This document shows positions 8,125 through 16,008 of a stretch of DNA of 64,000 bases, piece after piece; within the stretch, counting starts at the first letter, position 1; every line of letters begins with the position of its first letter. The stretch spans positions 6,382 through 70,381 of the forward strand of contig DATILD010000017.1 in NCBI GenBank assembly GCA_035476815.1. The letters run 5' to 3'. Below the pieces are notes generated by a model that made no database searches, was not told where the DNA came from, and worked only from the letters and a program-made list of their open reading frames with translations. The translations under genes were made by a program, and so were the position numbers. This stretch comes from Methylibium sp035476815. GTDB lineage: Bacteria; Pseudomonadota; Gammaproteobacteria; Burkholderiales; Burkholderiaceae_C.

Positions 8125-8841
8125 TCAGGGCAGTGCAACGCGCTGCAGCGGGTAGAGCTTCTCGTCGAAGTCGCCGAGGCTCGGGAAGGCCAGCGGCTCC
8201 AGCGCGTCGAGGCCAGCGAGGCGCTGGCGGTAGTCATGCAGGATCTGCTCGCGCTCCCCCTGGCCGATGTAGGGCACATGCCAGCCGACGAAGGGCGGCA
8301 GCACGCGCAGACCGGTGTAGGCCAGCGTGCCGCGCAGCAGCGGGCGCAGCATGTCCTCGAGCGAGCCGTGGATCGCGTCGTCGCCGAACATGTGCGGGCG
8401 GCCGCCGAGCGTGGTTGCGACCATCGCGCGCTTGCCGACCAGGCCACCGCGGTCGTAGAAGCGCTTGCCGCCATAGGTCAGGCCGGAGATCAGCACCCGA
8501 TCGATCCAGCCCTTGAGCATCGCCGGCACCGAGAACCAGAACACCGGGAAGTTGAGGATCAGCAGGTCGCACCACAGCAGCTTCGCGACCTCGGCCTGGA
8601 TGTCGGGCGCCAGCGTGCCGGCCTCGTAGCCATGGCGCTGTTCGAGCGCGTAGACCAGGTAGTCGGGGTTCTTGCGCTCGCCGAAGTCGGCCGCGCCGGC
8701 CACCGGGTTGAAGCCGTCGGCGTACAGGTCCGACACGCGCACCTCGTGGCCCTGGGCGCGCAGCTGCTCGGTCGCGACCCAGCGCATCGCGCTGCAGAAG
8801 GACTGCGGCTCCGGGTGGGCGTGGACGATGAAGACGTTCAT
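8125..8841 (-). CDS. NAD(P)H-dependent flavodoxin-fold oxidoreductase (quinone reductase-like)
   Basis: 238 residues, flavodoxin-like fold of the NQO1/KefF/MdaB group: starts FIVHAHPEPQSF (FMN phosphate loop), then LLILNFPVFWFSVPAMLKGWIDRV (dimer and flavin contacts) and LVGKRAMVATTLGG. Predicted to reduce quinones or other electrophiles with NAD(P)H. The start ATG 8841 overlaps the tautomerase stop by four bases, so this is the last gene of the long minus-strand catabolic operon. The next gene converges on it. Its role there may be to reduce quinone by-products of aromatic metabolism (inference). Confidence 0.85.
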   Translation of the reverse strand: MNVFIVHAHPEPQSFCSAMRWVATEQLRAQGHEVRVSDLYADGFNPVAGAADFGERKNPDYLVYALEQRHGYEAGTLAPDIQAEVAKLLWCDLLILNFPVFWFSVPAMLKGWIDRVLISGLTYGGKRFYDRGGLVGKRAMVATTLGGRPHMFGDDAIHGSLEDMLRPLLRGTLAYTGLRVLPPFVGWHVPYIGQGEREQILHDYRQRLAGLDALEPLAFPSLGDFDEKLYPLQRVALP

Positions 8842-9266
8842 CCGCGCTGGCCCACCGCCGCGGCGCGCGCCGCGATCTCCTGCGCGCGCAGCACGCTGGC
8901 CGGCGTGCCGGCGATGCCCCAGTGCTGCGGCGGGATCGGCCAGCAGCCGCCGCGCACCAGCGCGCGATCGACGCCGAGCACGCTGACCACCAGGTCGGTG
9001 AAGCCGGTGATCAGTGCCTGGCACTCCTCGACCGGCCGGCCCTCGAGCACGAGGAAATGAAAGAACGGCGCGGAGGGCGCACCGTCGCTGACGAGCCGGC
9101 CGGCCACCACCGCATGCTGCGGCTGGTGCAGCGTGGCGGTGACGCGCACGCGGTCGAGCGGACTCTTCAGCACCTCGGCATAGAGCTTGGCCGAGGCGAG
9201 CAACAGCTCGCCGATCTGGTCGTCGCCGTGGCGGCCGGCGGTGAGGCGGTATTCGAGGATGGGCAT
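8838..9266 (-). CDS. tautomerase superfamily protein (two-unit chain)
   Basis: 142 residues. Pro directly follows the initiator Met, as required for the amino-terminal proline catalyst of the tautomerase superfamily. The length equals two 4-oxalocrotonate-tautomerase units in one chain, as in the cis-CaaD/MSAD and CHMI groups, rather than the 62-residue 4-OT type found at 12110-12337. Arg residues early in the chain (RLTAGRHGDDQ and DRVRVTATLHQP) fit substrate carboxylate binding. It sits in the catabolic operon between the SDR and the quinone-reductase-like gene and overlaps the latter by four bases. Exact reaction unknown. Confidence 0.75.
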   Translation of the reverse strand: MPILEYRLTAGRHGDDQIGELLLASAKLYAEVLKSPLDRVRVTATLHQPQHAVVAGRLVSDGAPSAPFFHFLVLEGRPVEECQALITGFTDLVVSVLGVDRALVRGGCWPIPPQHWGIAGTPASVLRAQEIAARAAAVGQRG

Positions 9267-9285
9267 GTGGGTTCTCCGGTCGGGG

Positions 9286-9336
9286 CTTCGACAAGCTCGG
9301 CCCGAACGGGGGCCGTTCGCCCTGAGCCTGTCGAAG
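9286..9336. repeat. intergenic inverted repeat (REP-like stem-loop)
   Basis: Arms of 24 bases at 9286-9309 (CTTCGACAAGCTC...) and 9313-9336 (...CTGTCGAAG) pair with few mismatches around a 3-base loop. This CTTCGACA(A/G)GCTCAG-type palindrome is a dispersed repeat of Burkholderiales genomes. It lies between the tautomerase start and the SDR stop inside an operon, where it could act as an mRNA-stabilising or attenuating hairpin. Confidence 0.8.
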
Positions 9337-9341
9337 GGTCG

Positions 9342-10097
9342 TCAGGCCATGCCCTTGCGGCGGCCGGCGTCCATGAAGAGGGTGCTGCCGGCCAGTGCGT
9401 CGGCCTCGGGCGCGAGCAGCAGCGCGACGCCCCAGGCCACCTGCTCGGGCGTGGTGAGGGCGCCGAGGGCCGATTCGCCGCGGTACTCGTCCATCGCCGC
9501 CTCCATCGTGATGCCGGCGCGCGCCGCGCGGTCGGCGGCGATGCGGCGGAGCCGCTCGGTGTCGGCCGGGCCGGGCTGCACCACATGGGCGGTGACGCCA
9601 CGCGGGCCGTAGGCCCAGGAGTACTGGCGCATCAGGTTGGTCAGCGCCGCGTTGCCGACCCCGGCGGTCGCCGCCCAGGGGTTGGGCTCGGAGCCGTAGT
9701 GGCCGCCGATCGCGACCAGCCGCGAGCCGCGCACCAGCTTCTCGTCGACCGCGCGCACCAGCCGCATCATGCCGCCGACCTTGATGTTGACCGCGTCGAC
9801 CAGCGCCGCGGTCGGCGCGACCAGCACGCCGCCGGCGGTGGCGACGCCCGGGCCGTGCACGACCATGCGGACCGGCGCATCGAGCGCCGCCTTGATCGCC
9901 TCGATAGCCGAGTCGTTCGAGATGTCGGCCGTGCAGGCCACGATGCCGGGCGTGGTCGCGACCAGCGAGGCCAGCGCGTCGGCCTTGCGGGCGACGGCCA
10001 GCACCTTCAGGCCCGCGGCGGCGAGGCGCTTGCTGATGATGGCGCCCATCGCGCCGGTGGCGCCGACGACGACGGCGATCTCTTGTTGTTCGCTCAT
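9342..10097 (-). CDS. SDR-fold protein without the usual catalytic Tyr/Lys
   Basis: 251 residues with a Rossmann N-terminus (VVVGATGAMGAIISKRLAAAGLKVLAVAR, read in pieces) and SDR-like C-terminal ending (LLAPEADALAGSTLFMDAG). In place of the YxxxK active-site motif, the aligned segment reads TAGVGNAALTNL after the GGHYGSEPNP stretch, so Tyr and Lys are both absent. The usual NNAG motif also appears as VHGPGVA. It may bind NAD(P) with an altered reaction or serve a non-redox role. Located in the meta-pathway operon, 13 bases after the aldolase stop. Family assignment is good; activity uncertain. Confidence 0.8.
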   Translation of the reverse strand: MSEQQEIAVVVGATGAMGAIISKRLAAAGLKVLAVARKADALASLVATTPGIVACTADISNDSAIEAIKAALDAPVRMVVHGPGVATAGGVLVAPTAALVDAVNIKVGGMMRLVRAVDEKLVRGSRLVAIGGHYGSEPNPWAATAGVGNAALTNLMRQYSWAYGPRGVTAHVVQPGPADTERLRRIAADRAARAGITMEAAMDEYRGESALGALTTPEQVAWGVALLLAPEADALAGSTLFMDAGRRKGMA

Positions 10098-10110
10098 GCT
10101 CGTCTCCTCC

Positions 10111-11196
10111 TCAGGCTGCCTTGCGGCCCACGTCCTTGGTGACGTCTTTCAGCAGGCCGCGTTCCTTGGCCATGCTCATCGCGGTGTCCTCGATCATGTC
10201 CTCCTGCCCGCCGATCATCTTGCGCTGTCCGAGCTCGACCAGGATCTCGCGCGCCGACACGCCGAAGCGCGCCGCGGCCCGCTTGGCGTGCAGCAGGAAG
10301 GTCGAGTACACGCCGGCGTAGCCGAGGGTCAGCGACTCGCGGTCGACGCGGACGATGTGGTCCATCATCGGCACGATCACGTCCTCGGCCACGTCCATCA
10401 GCCTGAAGAGGTCGACGCCGGTCTCCATGCCCATGCGGTCGCACACCGCCAGGAAGGCCTCGAGCGGCGTGTTGCCGGCGCCGGCGCCGAGGCCGGCCAC
10501 CGAGCCGTCGATGCGGCTCGCGCCCTCCTCGATCGCGGCGATCGAGTTCGCGATGCCCATGCCCAGGTTGTGGTGGCCGTGGAAGCCGATCGCGGTCTCG
10601 GGCTTCAGCACCTCGCGCAGCGCGGCGACGCGGGCGCGCACGTCGGCCGGCAGCATGTAGCCGGCGGAGTCGGTCACGTAGATGGTCTGGGCGCCGTAGC
10701 TCTCCATCAGCTTGCCCTGCTGGGCGAGCGAGACCGGGTCGTTCAGGTGCGCCATCATCAGGAAGCCGACCGTGTCCATGCCGAGCTTGCGCGCGTAGGC
10801 GATGTGCTGCGGCGAGGTGTCGGCCTCGGTGCAGTGGGTCGCGACGGTGACGCTGCGCGCGCCGCAGTCGTAGGCCGACTGCAGCTCGCGCATCGTGCCC
10901 AGGCCGGGGATCAGCAGCACCGAGATCCTGGCCTGCTTCATCTTCGGCGCGACGGCGCTGAGGTAGGCCTCGTTGCTGGCCAGCGCGAAGCCATGCTGCA
11001 GCGAGTTGCCGCCCAGCCCGGCGCCATGCGTCACCTGGATCAGCGGGATGCCGGCCTCGTCGAGCGCGGTGGCCACCTTGACCATCTGCTCGACCGAGAT
11101 CTGCTCGCGCTTGGCGTGCATGCCGTCGCGCAGACACATGTCGTGCAGCAGCACCTTGCGGCCGCGCAGGTCGGGTTCTTGTCTCGTGCTGGCCAT
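10111..11196 (-). CDS. 4-hydroxy-2-oxovalerate aldolase
   Basis: 361 residues; DmpG/BphI/MhpE family, class II pyruvate-specific aldolase that cleaves 4-hydroxy-2-oxovalerate to pyruvate and acetaldehyde, the last carbon-carbon cleavage of the meta pathway. HMG-CoA lyase-like TIM barrel: LLHDMCLRDGMHAKR near the N-terminus (catalytic Arg and metal Asp), HGAGLGG, and GFHGHHNLGMGIANS (metal-binding His pair) around residue 200. The C-terminal communication domain that docks the dehydrogenase is present. Start chosen at ATG 11196, which overlaps the dehydrogenase stop (TGATG) and begins the family N-terminus. The two enzymes form a channelling complex in known systems. Confidence 0.95.
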   Translation of the reverse strand: MASTRQEPDLRGRKVLLHDMCLRDGMHAKREQISVEQMVKVATALDEAGIPLIQVTHGAGLGGNSLQHGFALASNEAYLSAVAPKMKQARISVLLIPGLGTMRELQSAYDCGARSVTVATHCTEADTSPQHIAYARKLGMDTVGFLMMAHLNDPVSLAQQGKLMESYGAQTIYVTDSAGYMLPADVRARVAALREVLKPETAIGFHGHHNLGMGIANSIAAIEEGASRIDGSVAGLGAGAGNTPLEAFLAVCDRMGMETGVDLFRLMDVAEDVIVPMMDHIVRVDRESLTLGYAGVYSTFLLHAKRAAARFGVSAREILVELGQRKMIGGQEDMIEDTAMSMAKERGLLKDVTKDVGRKAA

Positions 11197-12113
11197 CACG
11201 CGGCCTCCGTGGCTTGGGGCTTGATCTTCCCGGCGAGGATCTCCTCGCCGAACATCTCGGCGGTGCGGCAGGCCGCCGCGGTCATGATGTCGAGGTTGCC
11301 GGCGTAGGTGGGCAGGTAGTCGCCCAGGCCCGCGACCTTCATGAAGACGCTGACGCGCCGGCCGTCGAAGCTGGGGCCGTTGACGAGCTGGTAGCCCGGC
11401 ACGTACTTCTGCACCTCCTCGATCATGGCCAGCACCGAGTCGATGATCAGCGCCTGCTTCGGCTCGTCGACCGTCAGGCAGTTGATGGTGTTGCGCATGA
11501 TCATCGGCGGCTCGGCCGGGTTGATGACCGCCAGCGCCTTGCCCCGCTTCGCGCCGCCGACGCGCACCAGCGCGTCCGAGGTCGTGTAGGTGAACTCGTC
11601 GAGGTTGGCGCGCGTGCCCGGCCCGATGGACTTGGACGCGAGGCTGGCCACGATCTCGGCATAGTCGACCGGCTGCACGCGCGACACGGCGTACACGATC
11701 GGGATCGTCGCCTGGCCGGCGCAGGAGATCATGTTGACGTTCATCGCCAGCTGGTCGGCATGCTGGCGCAGGTTGACCGGCGGCACGCACAGCGGGCCGA
11801 TGGCCGCGGGCGTCAGGTCGATCATCAGCACGCCGAGTTCATTCAGCTTGCGCGAGTTCTCCGCATGCACGTAGGCGCTGGTCGCGTCGAAGGCGATCTG
11901 GATGCCGTCTTCGAGCACATGCGGCAGCAGGCCGTCGACGCCCTCGGCGGTGGTCTTCAGGCCCATGTCGCGGGCGCGCTGCAGGCCTTCGGACTGCGGA
12001 TCGATGCCGACCATCCACACCGGCTCGAGCACCGTGCTGCGCTTCAACTTGTAGATCAGGTCGGTGCCGATATTGCCCGAGCCGATCAACGCGCACTTGA
12101 TCTTCCTGTTCAT
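11196..12113 (-). CDS. acetaldehyde dehydrogenase (acylating)
   Basis: 305 residues; DmpF/BphJ/MhpF family, converts acetaldehyde with NAD+ and CoA to acetyl-CoA. Rossmann start KCALIGSGNIGTDLIYKLKRS; catalytic cysteine region MISCAGQATIPIVYAV around residues 130-145; C-terminal GLGDYLPTYAGNLDIMTAAA typical of the family. Directly precedes and overlaps the aldolase gene, its obligate partner, and overlaps the 4-OT gene at its own start (ATGA). Product feeds the TCA cycle. Length matches the family. Confidence 0.95.
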   Translation of the reverse strand: MNRKIKCALIGSGNIGTDLIYKLKRSTVLEPVWMVGIDPQSEGLQRARDMGLKTTAEGVDGLLPHVLEDGIQIAFDATSAYVHAENSRKLNELGVLMIDLTPAAIGPLCVPPVNLRQHADQLAMNVNMISCAGQATIPIVYAVSRVQPVDYAEIVASLASKSIGPGTRANLDEFTYTTSDALVRVGGAKRGKALAVINPAEPPMIMRNTINCLTVDEPKQALIIDSVLAMIEEVQKYVPGYQLVNGPSFDGRRVSVFMKVAGLGDYLPTYAGNLDIMTAAACRTAEMFGEEILAGKIKPQATEAA

Positions 12114-12337
12114 CGATCCTCTTTCATCAGGTCGGTGGAGTTCGCGGCGGCAGCGCGCATCGCGGCGGTCTGGCCGCCGACCGCGAAGTGCTCCGACGCC
12201 ATCTCGTGGATCATGATCCGCACCTGTTCGGGCCGCACGCCGAGGCTGCGGACCACCGCCTCGGTGATGGCCGCAACCGCGGCGCGCTTTTGCTCGACGC
12301 TGCGGCCCTCGAGCAGGTTCATCTGGATGATGGGCAT
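12110..12337 (-). CDS. 4-oxalocrotonate (2-hydroxymuconate) tautomerase
   Basis: 75 residues, 4-OT family: Met-Pro start gives the catalytic N-terminal proline; PIIQMNLLEGRSVEQKR, then AITEAVVRSLG and IMIHEM. Converts 2-hydroxymuconate to 2-oxo-3-hexenedioate for the decarboxylase encoded just upstream. Slightly longer than the classical 62-residue enzyme through a C-terminal tail (FAVGGQTAAMRAAAANS). Overlaps the acetaldehyde dehydrogenase start by four bases, and lies nine bases after the decarboxylase stop. Confidence 0.92.
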   Translation of the reverse strand: MPIIQMNLLEGRSVEQKRAAVAAITEAVVRSLGVRPEQVRIMIHEMASEHFAVGGQTAAMRAAAANSTDLMKEDR

Positions 12338-12346
12338 GGCGGGCTC

Positions 12347-13141
12347 CTAGACGAAGCGGGTCGAGACGCTGCCGAGCTCCTGGAAGCGCGCGATCACGCT
12401 GTCGCCCGGCTTCACGGCAATCGCCTCGGTGATCGCGCCGCTCATCACGAAGCTGCCGGCGGGCAGCGTCTCGTCGAGCTCGGCCAGCACGCGCACCAGC
12501 AGCGCGATCGCCTCGGCCGGATGGCCCAGCACCGCGCCGGTCGCGCCGGTGGCGACGATCTCGCCGTTCTTCTCCATCACGACGCCGAGCGTCGCGAGGT
12601 CAAGGTCGGCGGCATCGCGCGGCCGGCCGCCGGCGACAAAGCGCGCGGCCGAACCGTTGTCGGCCACGACGCTCTGCAGATCGAACTTGAAGCCGGTGAA
12701 GCGCGAATCGATGATCTCCAGCGCCGGGATCACGAAGTCGGTGGCAACCAGCACCTGCGCGGCGCTGCAGTCCGGGCCGCGCAGCTCGGCCTTCGTGACG
12801 AAGCCGACCTCGCACTCGACGCGCGGATGGACCATGTCCTTCGTCTCGACCGCGGCGTTCTCGGCGCGCGCCATGTCGCTCATCAGGAAGCCGATCGAGG
12901 GCACGTCGACGCCCATCTGCAGCATCTTGGCCTTGGACGTGAGCCCGGCCTTCCAGCCGACCTGGCGGTGGCCGCGCGCGAGCCAGCGGCGGCGCAGCTC
13001 GAGCTGGACCGCGTAGCCGTCGGCCAGCGTCATCGCGGGGAAGTCGTCGGTGAGCTTGGGGATCGCAGTCGCGTCGAGCTGCGCCGCCTCGACGCGCTCG
13101 GCGAGCGCCACAACCTGATCGCGGTTCAGGGTCAGCTTCAT
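12347..13141 (-). CDS. 2-oxo-3-hexenedioate (4-oxalocrotonate) decarboxylase
   Basis: 264 residues, DmpH/XylI type of the fumarylacetoacetate-hydrolase-like fold. Motifs: GWKAGLTSKAKM, ECEVGFVTKAEL (metal Glu residues) and ALEIIDSRFTGFKFDL. Removes CO2 from 2-oxo-3-hexenedioate, giving 2-oxopent-4-enoate for the hydratase, with which this enzyme forms a complex in Pseudomonas. ATG 13141 overlaps the hydratase stop by four bases; a far longer open frame upstream is only the hydratase region in another frame. The paralogous neighbour and context separate it from the hydratase. Confidence 0.9.
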   Translation of the reverse strand: MKLTLNRDQVVALAERVEAAQLDATAIPKLTDDFPAMTLADGYAVQLELRRRWLARGHRQVGWKAGLTSKAKMLQMGVDVPSIGFLMSDMARAENAAVETKDMVHPRVECEVGFVTKAELRGPDCSAAQVLVATDFVIPALEIIDSRFTGFKFDLQSVVADNGSAARFVAGGRPRDAADLDLATLGVVMEKNGEIVATGATGAVLGHPAEAIALLVRVLAELDETLPAGSFVMSGAITEAIAVKPGDSVIARFQELGSVSTRFV

Positions 13142-13935
13142 GCCGCCGCCTTTCCGCGGAAGCGCGCACGGCACACGCCGAGCCTGCCGATGCGGCACAC
13201 CAGCTCGTCGCCGCTGACCACCGGGACGAGGGCCGACTGCGAGCCCGACAGGATCACCTCGCCGGCCCGGAAGGGCAGGCCGAGCGTGCCCAGCGTGTTG
13301 GCGAGCCACACGACCGCGTTGACCGGCGAGCCTTGCACCGCGGCGCCGCAGCTGCTGGAGAAGAATTCGCCGTTCTTCTCGAGCACCATGCCGGCGAGCG
13401 TCAGGTCGAGCTGGCGCGGGTTGCCCTTGGCGCTGCCCAGCAGGAACACGCCGCAGGAGGCGTTGTCGGCGACGGTGTCCTGGATCTTGATGTTCCAGGC
13501 CTGGATGCGCGAGTCGACGATCTCGAAGCAGGGGGTCACGTAGGCGGTGGCGCGGATCACGTCGGTCGCGGTGATGCCGGGACCGATCAGGTCGCGCTCC
13601 AGCACGAAGGCCAGCTCGGCCTCGGCCTTGGGCTGGATCAGCGTGTTCAGGTCGACGCCGGCCTCCTCGGAGGTCACCATGCCCGAGGTGAGCTGGCCGA
13701 AGTCGGGCTGGTAGACGCCAAGGAAATCCTGCACCGGCTTGCTGGTGACGCCGATCTTCTTGCCGACCACCGTTTCGCCCTCGGCCAGGCGCAGCGCGAC
13801 CATGTGCTGCTGGATGCGGTAGGCGTCGTCGATGGTGATGCCGGGCTCGCGCTCGCGCAGTGGGGCGAGCGTGCGGCGGGCGCGCAGGGCGGCGTGGAGT
13901 TCGGCGCCGTGGCGCTGGATGTCTTGTGGGTTCAT
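13138..13935 (-). CDS. 2-oxopent-4-enoate hydratase
   Basis: 265 residues, DmpE/XylJ/MhpD type, homologous to the decarboxylase after it. Visible: TIDDAYRIQQHMVALRL, KKIGVTSKPVQDFLGV, AEAELAFVLERDLIG (metal ligands) and CFEIVDSRIQAWNIKIQDTVADNAS. Adds water to 2-oxopent-4-enoate to give 4-hydroxy-2-oxovalerate, substrate of the aldolase. Start ATG 13935; the 547 bases in front of it hold no gene and are full of inverted repeats, so the spacing from the dehydrogenase gene is unusually large for this operon. Confidence 0.92.
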   Translation of the reverse strand: MNPQDIQRHGAELHAALRARRTLAPLREREPGITIDDAYRIQQHMVALRLAEGETVVGKKIGVTSKPVQDFLGVYQPDFGQLTSGMVTSEEAGVDLNTLIQPKAEAELAFVLERDLIGPGITATDVIRATAYVTPCFEIVDSRIQAWNIKIQDTVADNASCGVFLLGSAKGNPRQLDLTLAGMVLEKNGEFFSSSCGAAVQGSPVNAVVWLANTLGTLGLPFRAGEVILSGSQSALVPVVSGDELVCRIGRLGVCRARFRGKAAA

Positions 13936-13961
13936 GGGTGTTGTTGTCGGGGGCGAGCGGC

Positions 13962-14190
13962 GCGGCAGGCGGTGCCCGGCAGGGGCTCATGCTGGGGCGG
14001 TCGGCGCTTTGCGCCGACTCCGCTGCGGTGCTCGGCTCGGGGTCGCGTCGCGAAACTCGCTTCGTTCGCTACGCTCACTGCGCTCAGACAGTCGCGACGA
14101 GTCAGTTCACGAAGCGCGCTTCGCGCGCCGACCCCGAGCCTGCGTTCCTCGCCGCCCCAGAAATCGCCCCCGCCGGACACCGCCTGCCGC
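13962..14190. repeat. inverted repeat pair C, 25 bp arms
   Basis: Arms at 13962-13986 (starting GCGGCAGGCGGTG) and 14166-14190 (its reverse complement) differ at two of 25 positions. It is the leftmost of three interleaved inverted-repeat pairs that fill the gap between the hydratase gene and the broken dehydrogenase gene (13936-14482). No gene or RNA is seen in that gap. Confidence 0.8.
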
Positions 14191-14370
14191 TTCTCCAAGG
14201 CCGAGGCACCTGGGGGGAAAGCAAAGCCGTGTCCGGGCAGGCCGCAGCGCGCCTGCGAGGCGCCGAGAAGCGCAGGGTTTGCGGCTGCGCGCGCAGCGCG
14301 CTTCGTGAACTGACTCGTCGCGGTTGTCCGAGCGACGCGAACGAAGTGAGCAGAGCGAGTTCCGCGACGC
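14045..14370. repeat. inverted repeat pair A, about 84 bp imperfect arms
   Basis: Arm 14045-14128 (beginning GCGTCGCGAAACTCGC) is an imperfect reverse complement of 14287-14370. The block CGCGACGAGTCAGTTCACGA followed by AGCGCGCT is identical in both. Both arms also carry GAACGAAG/CTTCGTTC-type sub-repeats. Looks like a dispersed intergenic repeat unit present twice in opposite orientation. Confidence 0.8.
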
Positions 14371-14458
14371 AGCCGCAAGCCCGAGCATCGCAGGGCAGTC
14401 GGAGCGCAGCGGAGACCGCCTCGCCGAAGCGCTGCGGCCTGCCCGGACACGGCTTTGC
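14221..14458. repeat. inverted repeat pair B, perfect 30 bp arms
   Basis: Arm 14221-14250 (GCAAAGCCGTGTCCGGGCAG...) is an exact reverse complement of 14429-14458. The left arm lies between the two arms of pair A and the right arm lies outside it, so pairs A and B interleave rather than nest. The right arm ends about 24 bases from the stop of the dehydrogenase pseudogene. Confidence 0.9.
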
Positions 14459-14482
14459 CGCTCGGATGAACAAAAGCCTTGT

Positions 14483-15932
14483 TCACAGCTTCACACACAC
14501 ATTCCGCAGCTCGGTATAGAACTCGAGCGAATGCACCCCGCCTTCGCGGCCGATGCCCGATTGCTTGGACCCACCAAAGGCCGTGCGCAGATCGCGCAGG
14601 AACCAGCTGTTGATCCAGGTGATGCCGACGTCGACCGCCGCCGCAACGCGGTGGGCGCGCGAGAGATCGCGGGTCCAGATCGTCGTCGACAGGCCGTAGC
14701 GGTTGGCGTTGGCCAGCGCCAGCACCTCGTCCTCGCCGTCGAAGGGGCGGATGTGGCAGCAGGGGCCGAAGATCTCGTCGCGCACGACGGTGGCGGTCTC
14801 GGGCAGGCCGGTCCAGATGGTCGGCTGGACCCAGGCGCCTCCGGCCAGCTCGGGCGGCATCGCCGGCACGCCACCGCCGGTGACCAGGGTCGCGCCCTCC
14901 TCCACCGCCTTGGCGTAGTAGGACAGCACCTTGCGGCGGTGCTCCTGGCTGATCAGCGGGCCGTAGTTGGCACCGGGCTGGCTGGGACGGCCGTACTGGA
15001 CGGCCTCGCAGCGCGGCGACGAAGCGATCGAAGATCGGCCGCTCGACGTAGACCCGCTCGGTGCCCAGGCAGACCTGGCCGGTGTTCATGAAGGCCGAGC
15101 GGAAGATGCCCTCGACCGCGGCATCGAAGTCGCAGTCGGCGAACACGATGCCGGCGTTCTTGCCGCCGAGCTCGAAGCTCACGTCGCGGATGCCGTCGGC
15201 GGCCGCCTTCATGATCGCCGCGCCGGTGCGCGTCTCGCCGGTGAAGGTGATCGCGTCCACGCCGTCGTGGCGCGTCAGCGCCTCGCCGGCCGAGTCGGGG
15301 CCGAAACCATGCACGACGTTGTAGACGCCCTTGGGCACGCCGACCGCGTTCATCACCTCGCCAAGCAGCGCGGCCGACAGCGGCGTTTCCTCCGAGGGCT
15401 TGACGACCACGGTGTTGCCGCAGGCCAGCGCCGGGCCGACCTTCCAGGTCATCAAGAGCAGCGGCGCGTTCCAGGGGCAGATCACGCCGATCACGCCCTT
15501 CGGTCTACGGATCGCGTAGTTCAGCGCCCCACGGCCGTCGGGCGTCTCGGTCTGGAAGGCCTCGGTCGGGACGTTCTTGACCACGTCCGCGAAGATCTTG
15601 AAGTTGGCCGCGCCGCGCGGCACGAAGGCATGCGCGATCACATGGTGGGGCTGGCCGGTGTCGGCCTCCTCGGCAGCGACGAAGTCGTCGAAGCGGCGCG
15701 TCATCTCGTCGGCCACCGCATGCAGCAGCGCGAGGCGCTTCTCGGTGCCGAGCCTGGCCCAGTCGCCGTGCAGCGCACGGCGCGCCGCGGCAACCGCCGC
15801 GTCGACCTCGGCCGCGCCGCCCTCGGCGACGCGCGCAATCACCGCGTTGTCGAGCGGCGAGCGTTTGTCGAAGCAACGGCCGTTGGCCGAGTCGGCGAAC
15901 TCGCCGTCGATGAAGTGCTGAATCTGGCGCAA
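14483..15932 (-). pseudogene. 2-hydroxymuconic semialdehyde dehydrogenase, frameshifted
   Basis: XylG/DmpC-type aldehyde dehydrogenase that oxidises 2-hydroxymuconic semialdehyde to 2-hydroxymuconate. The first 308 codons (from TTG 15932) hold the NAD-binding core: VICPWNAPLLLMTWK, FELGGKNAGIVFAD (general base Glu) and NTGQVCLGTERV (catalytic Cys). After the codon at 15011-15009 the match moves to another frame, from 15007 to the stop at 14483, reading EAVQYGRPSQPGANYGPLIS and ending GREGGVHSLEFYTELRNVCVKL. Relative to the usual 486 residues about 11 bases seem missing near 15008. TTG is chosen as start because GGGAGG lies five bases upstream and the family N-terminus (RQIQHFIDGEF) follows. 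Either a real inactivating deletion or a sequence error. Confidence 0.88.
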
Positions 15933-15957
15933 GTGCCCTCCCTTGACTGTCCGAGTC

Positions 15958-15988
15958 AGTGTAGGAATCGGCCCCGCGATGCGTCCAA
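15958..15988 (-). promoter_or_regulatory. candidate promoter of the meta-pathway operon
   Basis: On the minus strand, TTGGAC (15988-15983) and TACACT (15963-15958) are separated by 19 bases, about 25 bases in front of the TTG start at 15932. The spacing is long for a sigma-70 promoter, as is common where an activator is needed. Confidence 0.45.
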
Positions 15989-16008
15989 TACCTTTTGCCC
16001 CGGCGCTC

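Noticed and set aside
9286..9336. Rho-independent terminator between tautomerase and SDR genes
   Set aside because: No U run and genes on both sides share direction and pathway; a dispersed repeat is the better explanation.
13936..14482. CRISPR array or transposon ends
   Set aside because: Repeats are inverted, few and unevenly spaced; no transposase or cas gene is near and no target duplication was seen.
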